Source of the DNA: Clostridia bacterium
GTDB taxonomy: Bacteria; Bacillota; Clostridia; Oscillospirales; Ruminococcaceae
Length of the DNA stretch: 5,102 bases
Reading direction: 5' to 3'
Assembly (NCBI GenBank): GCA_021152595.1
Contig: JAGKVC010000202.1
Span: 1 to 5,102 of the forward strand
Position 1 is the first letter of the stretch, and each line of letters begins with the position of its first letter. The notes beneath the pieces were generated by a model, which was not told the origin of the DNA, ran no database searches, and worked only from the letters and a program-made list of their open reading frames with translations. This document shows positions 1 to 5,056 of this stretch, in pieces. Both the position numbers and the translations under genes were made by a program.

Positions 1-1272
1 ACGGAGCGATTCGACGCACCGCCGCCGAAAAAAGGCAAGGGCAGCGTAAAGGCAATTCACTATATCCAGTCGTTTGATCCGAAGGACAACATCTCGCCGG
101 AACTTGCACACCGCATCGCAAAGGCGTTTGCACGCAAAACCTTCGGGGATGACTGTCAGGTCGTCATTGCAACGCATACAGACCGAGGGCATATCCACAG
201 CCATATCCTTGTCAACACCTATACGCTGACCGGCAGAAAGCTGAATGCCAATAAAACGACTTTGGATCGTGTCAAGGAATACTCGGACAGGGTGTGTCTG
301 GCGTTTGGTATCCAGCCGTATGACAAGAGCAAGGGGAAGGGGAAAACTGTCAGCCGTCATGAGTGGGAGAAACGCAGACAAGGCACTTCATGGAAGCAGA
401 AGCAGCGGGCAGAAATCGACAGTCTGATCGGTTCGGTCAAGAATCTGGACGAGCTGTTATACGAACTGGAACTGAAAGGCTATGAGGTGAAGAAAGGCAA
501 GTACATCTCCCTGAAAGCGCCGGGACAGCAGCGGTTTATCCGCACAAAAACGCTGGGGGAAGAATACACAGCGGAGAACCTTTCTTCACGAATCCTTTGG
601 GGTGATTTCGGCAGCGGTGCTGTGCTGAAGGACGAACCGTCGCCCCTGCGTGAATGCTACGAGACAGTCATCGGGCAGGTAATCGTGCTTGCCGCGGAAA
701 AGAAAAAGGTTCCGCGCCGAATCAGCAGCACGGAACCCTATTCGCCGGAAAATGATCTGGATGTGCATCGACTGTCAGCACAGCTTACGATTATTAGCCG
801 CGATCATATTCGTTCCATCGGGGAACTGGAAGGAAAGATCGAAACCGCAAAAGCATCCTATGAGCAGGCAATGCGAGAACTAAACATTATGACAACAGAG
901 CAGGAGCGGCTGTCCTCTCTGATTCATCAAGCGGAAATCTATTTCGATTTGTCAGGAAAAACTGATTTGACCGACATGGAACAGCTCAGGCTGACGGTCA
1001 GCCGGCAGAGTGTGCAGATGAACGACATCAAAGAAGGAGCCGACCTTGATCGGTTGAGAGCGCAAATGCAGGAAAACGAAAAACAGATTGCATCGCTGAA
1101 AGAGCAGCACATGAAGTATCAGCAGACATATACAGTATACTCGGACATTGCAAAAACATACCGCGAGATTTCACAGGGCGACTATATCTCCAAACTCATC
1201 GAGGAGGAACGCAAGCGGCAGGCTGCCGAAAAATCTCGCAGAAAAAGAATGTGTCGCTTTGAGATAGCCTAA
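1..1272 (+). CDS. MOBP-type relaxase / mobilization nuclease, 5' end outside the window
   Basis: This is the C-terminal 423 residues of a DNA relaxase, which nicks the transfer origin of a mobile element and pilots the strand during conjugation. The frame is open from base 1 without a start, so the N-terminus with the catalytic tyrosine is missing. The visible fragment begins with the HYIQSF-type core strand (nt 58-75), then the metal-binding signature HTDRGHIHSH (nt 175-204), which matches the HxDx(3)HxH pattern of the MobA/VirD2 (MOBP) family. A conserved post-core section follows (about nt 230-600). The C-terminal part (about nt 770-1250) is rich in Glu, Gln, Lys and Leu and looks coiled-coil, ending in a basic tail. 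An ATG at 262 would give an in-frame shorter protein, but it lies after the histidine motif and is not credible as the start. The gene ends 16 bp before the integrase promoter. Family is secure; the exact subfamily is not. Confidence 0.9.
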   Translation, partial: TERFDAPPPKKGKGSVKAIHYIQSFDPKDNISPELAHRIAKAFARKTFGDDCQVVIATHTDRGHIHSHILVNTYTLTGRKLNANKTTLDRVKEYSDRVCLAFGIQPYDKSKGKGKTVSRHEWEKRRQGTSWKQKQRAEIDSLIGSVKNLDELLYELELKGYEVKKGKYISLKAPGQQRFIRTKTLGEEYTAENLSSRILWGDFGSGAVLKDEPSPLRECYETVIGQVIVLAAEKKKVPRRISSTEPYSPENDLDVHRLSAQLTIISRDHIRSIGELEGKIETAKASYEQAMRELNIMTTEQERLSSLIHQAEIYFDLSGKTDLTDMEQLRLTVSRQSVQMNDIKEGADLDRLRAQMQENEKQIASLKEQHMKYQQTYTVYSDIAKTYREISQGDYISKLIEEERKRQAAEKSRRKRMCRFEIA

Positions 1273-1287
1273 GCTGCAATTCGCATC

Positions 1288-1316
1288 TTGACTTTAAATC
1301 ATAAAAGTGATATAAT
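1288..1316 (+). promoter_or_regulatory. SigA-type promoter of the integrase gene
   Basis: TTGACT (1288-1293) and a perfect TATAAT (1311-1316) are separated by exactly 17 bp. Transcription should start near 1322-1324, giving a leader of about 47 nt before the integrase ATG. The promoter sits just after the relaxase stop codon, so the integrase can be expressed independently of the relaxase transcript. Confidence 0.85.
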
Positions 1317-1319
1317 GGA

Positions 1320-1337
1320 GGCATACAGGAATATGCC
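1320..1337. promoter_or_regulatory. Inverted repeat over the integrase transcription start (possible operator)
   Basis: GGCATA (1320-1325) and TATGCC (1332-1337) form a perfect 6-bp inverted repeat with a 6-bp spacer. It lies 4-21 bp downstream of the -10 box and so covers the predicted start of transcription, a position where a bound repressor would block initiation. No regulator gene is visible in the window, so the operator role is inference. Confidence 0.35.
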
Positions 1338-1376
1338 ATAAAACTATGTTGATAGAAAGGAATCGACCTATGGCAT
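1333..1376 (+). promoter_or_regulatory. Leader hairpin that would bury the integrase start codon
   Basis: ATGCCATA (1333-1340) is the exact reverse complement of TATGGCAT (1369-1376), which contains the integrase ATG at 1370-1372. In the mRNA these would form an 8-bp stem with a 28-nt loop that carries the ribosome binding site. The left arm overlaps the right arm of the operator-like repeat at 1320-1337. The stem has only three G-C pairs and a long loop, so its stability is uncertain. Confidence 0.35.
1356..1361 (+). promoter_or_regulatory. Ribosome binding site that sets the integrase start at 1370
   Basis: AAAGGA lies 8 nt before the ATG at 1370. The in-frame ATG at 1346 has no well-placed Shine-Dalgarno sequence (AGGAA ends 14 nt upstream). 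The residues from 1370 (MASIRKRGN) also look like a normal integrase N-terminus, so 1370 is preferred. Confidence 0.75.
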
Positions 1377-2569
1377 CAATCAGAAAAAGAGGAAATACAT
1401 ACCAGATCCGGGTTTCCTGCGGCTATAACACATCCGGCGATCAAGTTGTTCAGATACAGAACTGGACGCCCGACGCAGGGATGACGCAGAAACAAATCGA
1501 AAAAGAGTTGAACCGAAGAGCCGTGGAGTTTGAGAATGCCTGCAAATTCGGGTTTCAAAGCACCGTAATCAAGTTTCAGGATTTCGCCGAGCAATGGTTC
1601 CGGGAGTATGCGCCCGCAAAGCTCAAGACACAGACAATCCGCAGCTATCATTCGAGCGAGGCAAAGGTCTACAAGGCGATCGGGCATATGCGCATGGACA
1701 AAATCACGACGCGCCTGTTGCAGCAGTTTGTGATGGATGTTGCGAATGAGAAGCGCTTCAACCGCAAAGGTGAACCGATGCCGCCCTATGCGCCGAAAAC
1801 TGTCCGCAATTACATCACCTTTATCTCTACGGTATTTGACTATGCCGTGCGGATGCAGATGCTGTCGGATAATCCGTGCAGAAATGTGGTGATCCCGTCG
1901 ATCCGGTCGAAAAAGCGGGATATTTACTCGCTGGAAGAGGTGCAGCAGATGCTGGAACTGTTCGAGCAGGAAACCGAGGCAAATTACAAGTATACGATCT
2001 TCTTCACGCTGGCAGCATTTACCGGACTGCGCCGCGGCGAGCTGCTGGGGCTGGAATGGAAGGACATCGACTGGAAACACAATATGCTCAGCGTGGTCCG
2101 GACTTCCGAGTACACAAAGGAAAAGGGCATCTATACAGATACCCCGAAAACGGAAAGCAGTCAGCGCGTGCTGAAGCTGCCGGATGAGCTGATGCAGAAG
2201 CTGAAAGCATTTCAGGAATGGCAGAATGGCTGCAAACATGAACTCGGCAGCAAGTGGATCGAATGTGACCGGCTGTTCACGAAGACAGACGGCTCCCCGA
2301 TGGGAATGCGGCAGCCCTACAAGTTTTTTGAGCGGTTCTGCAAGAAAACGGGTATGCGCTTTGTGAACATACATTCTTTCCGGCACTTTAATGCGTCCAT
2401 TTTAATCAGCAACGGCGTCGATGTCAAGACGGTACAGGGCTGTTTAGGTCACAGCAGCGCGACAACGACTTTGAACATTTATGCGCATTCCTTCCAGGCA
2501 GCACAGGTCAGAGCGATGGACAGCGTGGCAGACTGCATCCTGAAACGTGACACCAAAAGCAGCGCCTGA
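1370..2569 (+). CDS. int: Tyrosine site-specific recombinase (integrase of the element)
   Basis: This 399-residue protein is expected to catalyse integration and excision of the element at the neighbouring tRNA-Trp. Its length matches Tn916-type and phage integrases. The N-terminal ~60 residues (MASIRKRGNTYQIRVS...) resemble the small arm-type DNA-binding domain. A SAM-like core-binding domain follows at about residues 65-170 (FAEQWFREY to MLSDNPC). The catalytic domain has the complete active site: R221 in TGLRRGE, K260 in TPKTESS, H335 and R338 in HSFRH, H361 in LGHSS and the nucleophile Y371 in NIYAH. The spacing from H361 to Y371 is normal for the family. The gene has its own promoter and possible operator, and a leader hairpin may limit translation. 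No excisionase gene is seen next to it. It appears intact and functional. An extended start at 1346 would add eight residues but lacks a good ribosome binding site. Confidence 0.95.
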   Translation: MASIRKRGNTYQIRVSCGYNTSGDQVVQIQNWTPDAGMTQKQIEKELNRRAVEFENACKFGFQSTVIKFQDFAEQWFREYAPAKLKTQTIRSYHSSEAKVYKAIGHMRMDKITTRLLQQFVMDVANEKRFNRKGEPMPPYAPKTVRNYITFISTVFDYAVRMQMLSDNPCRNVVIPSIRSKKRDIYSLEEVQQMLELFEQETEANYKYTIFFTLAAFTGLRRGELLGLEWKDIDWKHNMLSVVRTSEYTKEKGIYTDTPKTESSQRVLKLPDELMQKLKAFQEWQNGCKHELGSKWIECDRLFTKTDGSPMGMRQPYKFFERFCKKTGMRFVNIHSFRHFNASILISNGVDVKTVQGCLGHSSATTTLNIYAHSFQAAQVRAMDSVADCILKRDTKSSA

Positions 2570-2590
2570 AATGCGAATTTTCAGAATAAT

Positions 2591-2608
2591 GGACAAATAA
2601 AGGACAAA
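2591..2608. repeat. Paired GGACAAA direct repeats downstream of the integrase (possible arm-type sites)
   Basis: GGACAAA occurs at 2591-2597 and again at 2602-2608, one helical turn apart (11 bp start to start). The stretch is AT-rich and lies between the integrase stop and the tRNA. Short, phased direct repeats near the element end are typical of the arm sites bound by the integrase N-terminal domain. The function is inferred from position and spacing. Confidence 0.4.
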
Positions 2609-2622
2609 ACCACGATTTCTAT

Positions 2623-2665
2623 AAAAAGCAAAATCCGGAAACCGCGTATCTGCGCGATTTCCGGA
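2623..2665 (-). terminator. Intrinsic terminator of the tRNA-Trp transcript
   Basis: TCCGGAAA (2634-2641) pairs with TTTCCGGA (2658-2665). An inner CGCG/CGCG pairing (2643-2646 with 2653-2656) follows one mismatch and closes a 6-nt loop. On the minus strand the hairpin is followed by TTTTGCTTTTT (complement of 2623-2633), so it terminates transcription coming from the tRNA. The plus strand lacks a T-tract after the stem, so it is a poor terminator for the integrase gene. It begins 10 bp past the tRNA CCA end. Confidence 0.8.
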
Positions 2666-2675
2666 CCTAAAAATA

Positions 2676-2700
2676 TGGCAGGGGCAGAAGGAATCGAACC
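2676..2700. other. Candidate attachment site (tRNA-Trp acceptor and T-arm)
   Basis: The 3' end of the tRNA gene (T-arm plus acceptor and CCA) is the part of tRNA genes most often used as the attachment core by tyrosine integrases. The integrase gene ends 106 bp away and points at it. The second att copy would lie at the far end of the element, outside the window, so the core cannot be read directly. The tRNA terminator lying between the tRNA and the integrase leaves open a core nearer 2570-2633. Confidence 0.4.
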
Positions 2701-2751
2701 CTCGGCACACGGATTTGGAGTCCGTTGCTCTACCAGCTGAGCTATACCCCT
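2676..2751 (-). tRNA. tRNA-Trp (anticodon CCA)
   Basis: Read on the minus strand, the acceptor stem AGGGGTA (from 2751) pairs with TGCCCCT, followed by discriminator G and an encoded CCA (2678-2676). The D-stem GCTC/GAGC, anticodon stem ACGGA/TCCGT with loop CTCCAAA, a 5-nt variable loop, and T-stem GAGGG/CCTTC with loop TTCGATT all fold normally. The anticodon CCA lies at 2718-2716 and reads UGG, giving tryptophan. The gene is complete at 76 nt. Its 3' end faces the integrase, so it is the probable insertion site of the element, whose entry left the tRNA intact. It has its own promoter and terminator and appears to be a single-gene unit. Confidence 0.97.
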
Positions 2752-2763
2752 AGTGACCTAATT

Positions 2764-2792
2764 ATTATACCACAAAAGGGCGCATTTGTCAA
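2764..2792 (-). promoter_or_regulatory. Perfect consensus SigA promoter of tRNA-Trp
   Basis: On the minus strand TTGACA (complement of 2787-2792) and TATAAT (complement of 2764-2769) are separated by exactly 17 bp, a perfect consensus promoter. The start point would be near 2757, a few bases before the mature tRNA 5' end at 2751. This strength fits a stable RNA gene. Confidence 0.92.
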
Positions 2793-2809
2793 GGGAAAAA
2801 TGAAAGTTT

Positions 2810-2823
2810 TTTTTGCAGCATCA
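2810..2823 (+). repeat. 14-bp exact repeat, left copy (TTTTTGCAGCATCA)
   Basis: This 14-mer occurs here, after an 8-T run, and again at 4878-4891, where its T-run is the tail of the amidase terminator. The two copies flank the amidase gene in the same orientation. No strong hairpin precedes this copy. It may be a leftover of a duplicated terminator tail, or chance. Confidence 0.5.
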
Positions 2824-2926
2824 AAACGATCGGATCTGCGTGGATTTTCGCAGCCGGATTACCTTGTACAGCGGAACAGGCACATTTCCAAGGCGCAGAT
2901 CATCAGTACAAATGACGCTTCGCGCA

Positions 2927-2955
2927 TTGAAAATCCCGGCGAGATATGGTATAAT
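2927..2955 (+). promoter_or_regulatory. Extended -10 SigA promoter of the amidase gene
   Basis: TTGAAA (2927-2932), a 17-bp spacer, and TATAAT (2950-2955) preceded by TG at 2947-2948 (extended -10) make a strong promoter. The start point would be near 2962, giving a leader of roughly 28 nt before the ATG at 2990. It is divergent from the tRNA promoter, with about 134 bp between the two -35 boxes. Confidence 0.88.
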
Positions 2956-2976
2956 AAAAGCAGTATATGATCTGTT

Positions 2977-2982
2977 AGGAGG
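2977..2982 (+). promoter_or_regulatory. Ribosome binding site that sets the amidase start at 2990
   Basis: A perfect AGGAGG lies 7 nt before the ATG at 2990. The frame is open upstream to 2813, but that start would lie before the promoter and would put about 59 residues in front of the signal peptide. The start at 2990 is therefore chosen. Confidence 0.92.
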
Positions 2983-2989
2983 CAAGCAA

Positions 2990-4819
2990 ATGAATGCAAA
3001 ACAGCACATTCGCGGATCTCTGACCTTTGCTGCGGCGCTCTGTGCCGTGCTGTGCATGGACACCGGCGCATCGGCGGCATCGCAAACCGGCGTCTGGCAG
3101 CAAAACGGAAGATTCCGCAGCTATGTCTATCAGGACGAATCGGCGGCGATCGGCGAAGTCACGATTGACGGCTGCACGTATCTGTTTGCGCCGAACGGCA
3201 CGCAGCAGGTCGGCTGGCAGACCGTCGGCAATCAGCGCGTGTATTTCGATCCGGCAACCGGCGAACCGGTCTCGGGCTGGATCCGCTGGCGCGGCGCGGA
3301 TTACTATGCAGATCCGGAAACGGGCAAGCAGACCGGCATCTTTTCTGCGGAGGGCACAGCGTATCTGGCTGATTCCTGCGGCGTTCTTCAGCGTGATACA
3401 TGGTACGAAAGCGACGGCATCTGGTATCACACGGACGCAGACGGCAAGGCAGCATCCGGCGAAACGATGATTGCGGATGTGCCCTATCTGTTCTCGGAGG
3501 ATCACGCGCTGCTGACCGGCTGGCAAACGGCCTCAGACGGCATCACGCGCTGCTATACACAGGAAGATGCGCCCGGAATCCGGACAGGCTGGCTGGAGTT
3601 CTCCGGTGATGTTTATTATGCGGATCCGGAGCGCGGCATGCTGCACGGCATCCAGACCGTTGACGGTCAGACCTATTATTTCAGCGACGAGGGCATCATG
3701 CAGACCGGCTTCTGCACGTATGGAGATCAGACGCTCTATCTGGCTGAGAACGGAGCCCTGCAAACCGGCTGGCTCAAACTCGATGACCGCACCTATTATC
3801 TGGATGCCGAGGGCGCGGTACAGACCGGCGTGCAGATGATCGGCAGCGACATTTATGCATTTGATCCGGAGGGCGTCATGCTGACAGGCTGGCAGACCGT
3901 CTCCGATCAGAAATACTGCTTTGACGAGCAGGGAAAAGCGCTGCGCGGCATGCAGCAAATCGGCGCAGATACGTACTATTTCGATGCATCTGGCGTGATG
4001 CAGACCGGCAGTGTCAATGCGGACGGTGTCCCCTGTTATTTTGACGCGGACGGCAAACGCATTGACGGCTTTCATATGACCGACGAAGGCAAACGCTACA
4101 TTGATCCGCTGACCGGAGAGACCGCGGTCGGCTGGGTGACGGTCGATACGAAGCAGTATTATTTTGATCCGGACGGCATCGCAGCGACCGGCACCGTCAC
4201 AATGGACGGCAAAAACTACCGCTTCACAGAGGACGGCGTTTACAATCCGGTGAAGATCTGTCTCGATGCAGGACACTACGGCAAATACAACCGCAGTCCG
4301 GTCAATCCGGTATATTACGAATCAGATTTCAACTGGAAGCTGCATCTTTATCTCAAGGAGGAGCTGGAAAAATACAATATCACGGTGATTACGACGCGGC
4401 AGGATAAGGATGTGGATCTTGCACTGGAGGACCGCGGCAAAACATCAGCCGGATGCGATCTGTTCCTGAGTCTGCATTCCAACGCATCGTCGAGTCCCTA
4501 TGACGACGGTCCCCTCGCCTGCGTGACGATTACAGGAACCTGCGATCAGCTCGGGCTGGATCTGGCAAATGTGGTTGCGGATGTCATGGGAACGCGGCAG
4601 CGCGGCAGCATCTGGAAGCGTTACGGCGATAAATTTCCGAATCTGAATTATTACGGCGTACTGCGCGGCGCAACTTATGTTGACACGCCTGCGATTCTGC
4701 TGGAGCACAGTTTCCACACCAATCTGCGCGCAACGAACTGGCTCCTTGTCGATGCAAATGTACGGAAGCTCGCGGTTGCCGAAAGCAGATTTCTCGCCAA
4801 ACATTTCGGCATGATCTAG
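2990..4819 (+). CDS. Secreted N-acetylmuramoyl-L-alanine amidase with N-terminal cell-wall-binding repeats
   Basis: This 609-residue exported enzyme is expected to cut the amide bond between N-acetylmuramic acid and L-alanine in peptidoglycan. Residues 1-29 form a signal peptide: basic start, hydrophobic core, and a signal peptidase I site at ASA|A. Residues about 34-420 are roughly 19 tandem repeats of about 20 residues with the pattern GW..(x)..G..YYFD..G.M.TG, as in choline-binding and toxin/glucan-binding repeats (CW_binding type). Residues about 421-609 are an Amidase_3 domain. Its zinc ligands are H429 (LDAGHYG), E444 (YYESDFN) and H496 (LSLHSNA), and the catalytic glutamate is E572 (ILLEHSF). 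All are present, so it should be active. It is a single-gene unit with its own promoter and terminator. Roles in autolysis, cell separation or wall remodelling are inferred, and the repeat ligand (choline, other teichoic acid groups or glycan) is unknown. Catalytic domain last and repeats first is the reverse of pneumococcal LytA. Confidence 0.93.
   Translation: MNAKQHIRGSLTFAAALCAVLCMDTGASAASQTGVWQQNGRFRSYVYQDESAAIGEVTIDGCTYLFAPNGTQQVGWQTVGNQRVYFDPATGEPVSGWIRWRGADYYADPETGKQTGIFSAEGTAYLADSCGVLQRDTWYESDGIWYHTDADGKAASGETMIADVPYLFSEDHALLTGWQTASDGITRCYTQEDAPGIRTGWLEFSGDVYYADPERGMLHGIQTVDGQTYYFSDEGIMQTGFCTYGDQTLYLAENGALQTGWLKLDDRTYYLDAEGAVQTGVQMIGSDIYAFDPEGVMLTGWQTVSDQKYCFDEQGKALRGMQQIGADTYYFDASGVMQTGSVNADGVPCYFDADGKRIDGFHMTDEGKRYIDPLTGETAVGWVTVDTKQYYFDPDGIAATGTVTMDGKNYRFTEDGVYNPVKICLDAGHYGKYNRSPVNPVYYESDFNWKLHLYLKEELEKYNITVITTRQDKDVDLALEDRGKTSAGCDLFLSLHSNASSSPYDDGPLACVTITGTCDQLGLDLANVVADVMGTRQRGSIWKRYGDKFPNLNYYGVLRGATYVDTPAILLEHSFHTNLRATNWLLVDANVRKLAVAESRFLAKHFGMI
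3089..4249 (+). repeat. About 19 degenerate ~20-residue cell-wall-binding repeats
   Basis: The coding segment translates to consecutive units such as GWQTVGNQRVYFDPATGEPVS, GIQTVDGQTYYFSDEGIMQT and GWLKLDDRTYYLDAEGAVQT. Units starting GW are interspersed with units starting G-I/V/F/M/E/T, suggesting a partial two-unit period of about 40 residues. One unit (DTWYESDGIWYHTDADGKAAS) lacks the leading G. The copies have diverged in DNA and protein, so the array is old and not a recent expansion. Confidence 0.88.
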
Positions 4820-4844
4820 AAAAAGCAGCTAATATTACGAGAAT

Positions 4845-4882
4845 CCGCTGAGATTGGCGAAAAGCCGGTCTCAGCGGTTTTT
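4845..4882 (+). terminator. Strong intrinsic terminator of the amidase gene
   Basis: CCGCTGAGA (4845-4853) pairs with TCTCAGCGG (4869-4877). Two T-G wobble pairs and GGC/GCC (4856-4858 with 4864-4866) extend the stem to 14 bp around a 5-nt GAAAA loop. TTTTT follows at 4878-4882. It lies 25 bp after the amidase stop codon. Confidence 0.93.
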
Positions 4883-4891
4883 GCAGCATCA
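4878..4891 (+). repeat. 14-bp exact repeat, right copy (TTTTTGCAGCATCA)
   Basis: This is identical to 2810-2823 and in the same orientation. Its T-run is the tail of the amidase terminator. Confidence 0.5.
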
Positions 4892-4923
4892 GCATGATGT
4901 TTCATGCGAATTTTATGATATTT

Positions 4924-4966
4924 CGTGCAGACTTTCAAAAAAGTTGCACGCAAACGTACAACTTTT
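4924..4966. repeat. Two overlapping, mutually exclusive hairpins
   Basis: Hairpin one pairs CGTGCA (4924-4929) with TGCACG (4945-4950) and, after a bulged G, ACTTT (4931-4935) with AAAGT (4940-4944). Hairpin two pairs AAAAGTTG (4939-4946) with CAACTTTT (4959-4966), then ACG/CGT across one mismatch around a CAAA loop. The middle segment is shared, so only one can form at a time. The outer arms are imperfect direct repeats of each other. On either strand, hairpin two ends in a short T-run. No adjacent gene is visible to assign a role. Confidence 0.5.
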
Positions 4967-4977
4967 CGCCTGTTTGG

Positions 4978-4997
4978 TACCCCTTAGTAGAGGGGTA
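4978..4997. repeat. Perfect 7-bp inverted repeat (TACCCCT / AGGGGTA)
   Basis: TACCCCT (4978-4984) and AGGGGTA (4991-4997) pair perfectly around a 6-nt TAGTAG loop. It sits just before the heptad tandem repeats and may be the left part of a composite intergenic repeat. Confidence 0.6.
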
Positions 4998-5003
4998 GAT
5001 TTC

Positions 5004-5038
5004 AAATTAGAAATTAGAAATGAGAAATTAGAAATGAA
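5004..5038 (+). repeat. Heptanucleotide tandem repeat, five units
   Basis: Five consecutive 7-bp units read AAATTAG, AAATTAG, AAATGAG, AAATTAG and AAATGAA. The array is non-coding and directly abuts hairpin-forming sequence on both sides. Such AAATTAG/AAATGAG arrays recall dispersed intergenic repeats of gut Clostridia; that comparison is from general knowledge and was not searched. Confidence 0.8.
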
Positions 5039-5041
5039 GGT

Positions 5042-5056
5042 GTCCGCTTCGCGGAC
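5042..5056. repeat. GC-rich hairpin (GTCCGC / GCGGAC)
   Basis: GTCCGC (5042-5047) pairs with GCGGAC (5051-5056) around TTC. It directly follows the heptad array. No T-tract follows on the plus strand, so it is unlikely to be a terminator and better fits a palindromic part of a dispersed repeat. Confidence 0.6.

Larger units (their letters stand above)
1..2700. mobile_element. End of an integrative mobilizable or conjugative element next to tRNA-Trp
   Basis: A relaxase gene is followed by a tyrosine integrase gene, and the integrase points toward the 3' end of a tRNA gene 106 bp away. This gene pair and geometry are typical of integrative elements that use a tRNA 3' end as attachment site. 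The left end lies outside the window. The right boundary is approximate: it could be in the tRNA T-arm or acceptor part (2676-2700) or in the 2570-2633 stretch beyond the tRNA terminator. No type IV secretion, coupling protein, excisionase or cargo gene is visible here, so self-transmissible and mobilizable elements cannot be distinguished. Confidence 0.75.

Noticed and set aside
1376..2386. Long open frame on the minus strand opposite the integrase (336 codons)
   Set aside because: It is antisense to a well-supported integrase, has no recognisable motif, and reads as the His/Arg-rich shadow of the coding strand.
2566..2584. CTGAAA/TTTCAG hairpin at the integrase stop codon as a terminator
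   Set aside because: The stem is only 6 bp, AT-rich, overlaps the stop codon and has no T-run after it.
1357..2697. 10-bp match AAGGAATCGA between the integrase leader (1357-1366) and the tRNA-Trp T-arm (2688-2697), as a possible second att core
   Set aside because: A 10-bp match is not significant at this window size, and the position just before the integrase start is wrong for the far element end. The overlap with the ribosome binding site explains part of it.
2836..2911. Small inverted repeats upstream of the amidase promoter (CTGCG/CGCAG at 2836-2853; TTGTAC/GTACAA at 2864-2911)
   Set aside because: Arms of 5-6 bp with long or ordinary loops, no T-tract, and not centred on the promoter; too weak to call an operator or switch.
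2725..2970. Possible 81-codon plus-strand gene between tRNA and amidase
   Set aside because: It begins within the tRNA-Trp gene and crosses the tRNA and amidase promoters; no coding signal.
3533..4276. Long open frame on the minus strand opposite the amidase (247 codons)
   Set aside because: It mirrors the repetitive coding frame of the amidase and has no promoter, ribosome binding site or family signature.
1278..4914. ATGCGAATT(TT) in three places: inverted at 1278-1286, direct at 2571-2581 and 4904-4914
   Set aside because: Matches of 9-11 bp are expected several times by chance in 5 kb. The copies flank the integrase in inverted order, but nothing else supports a site.
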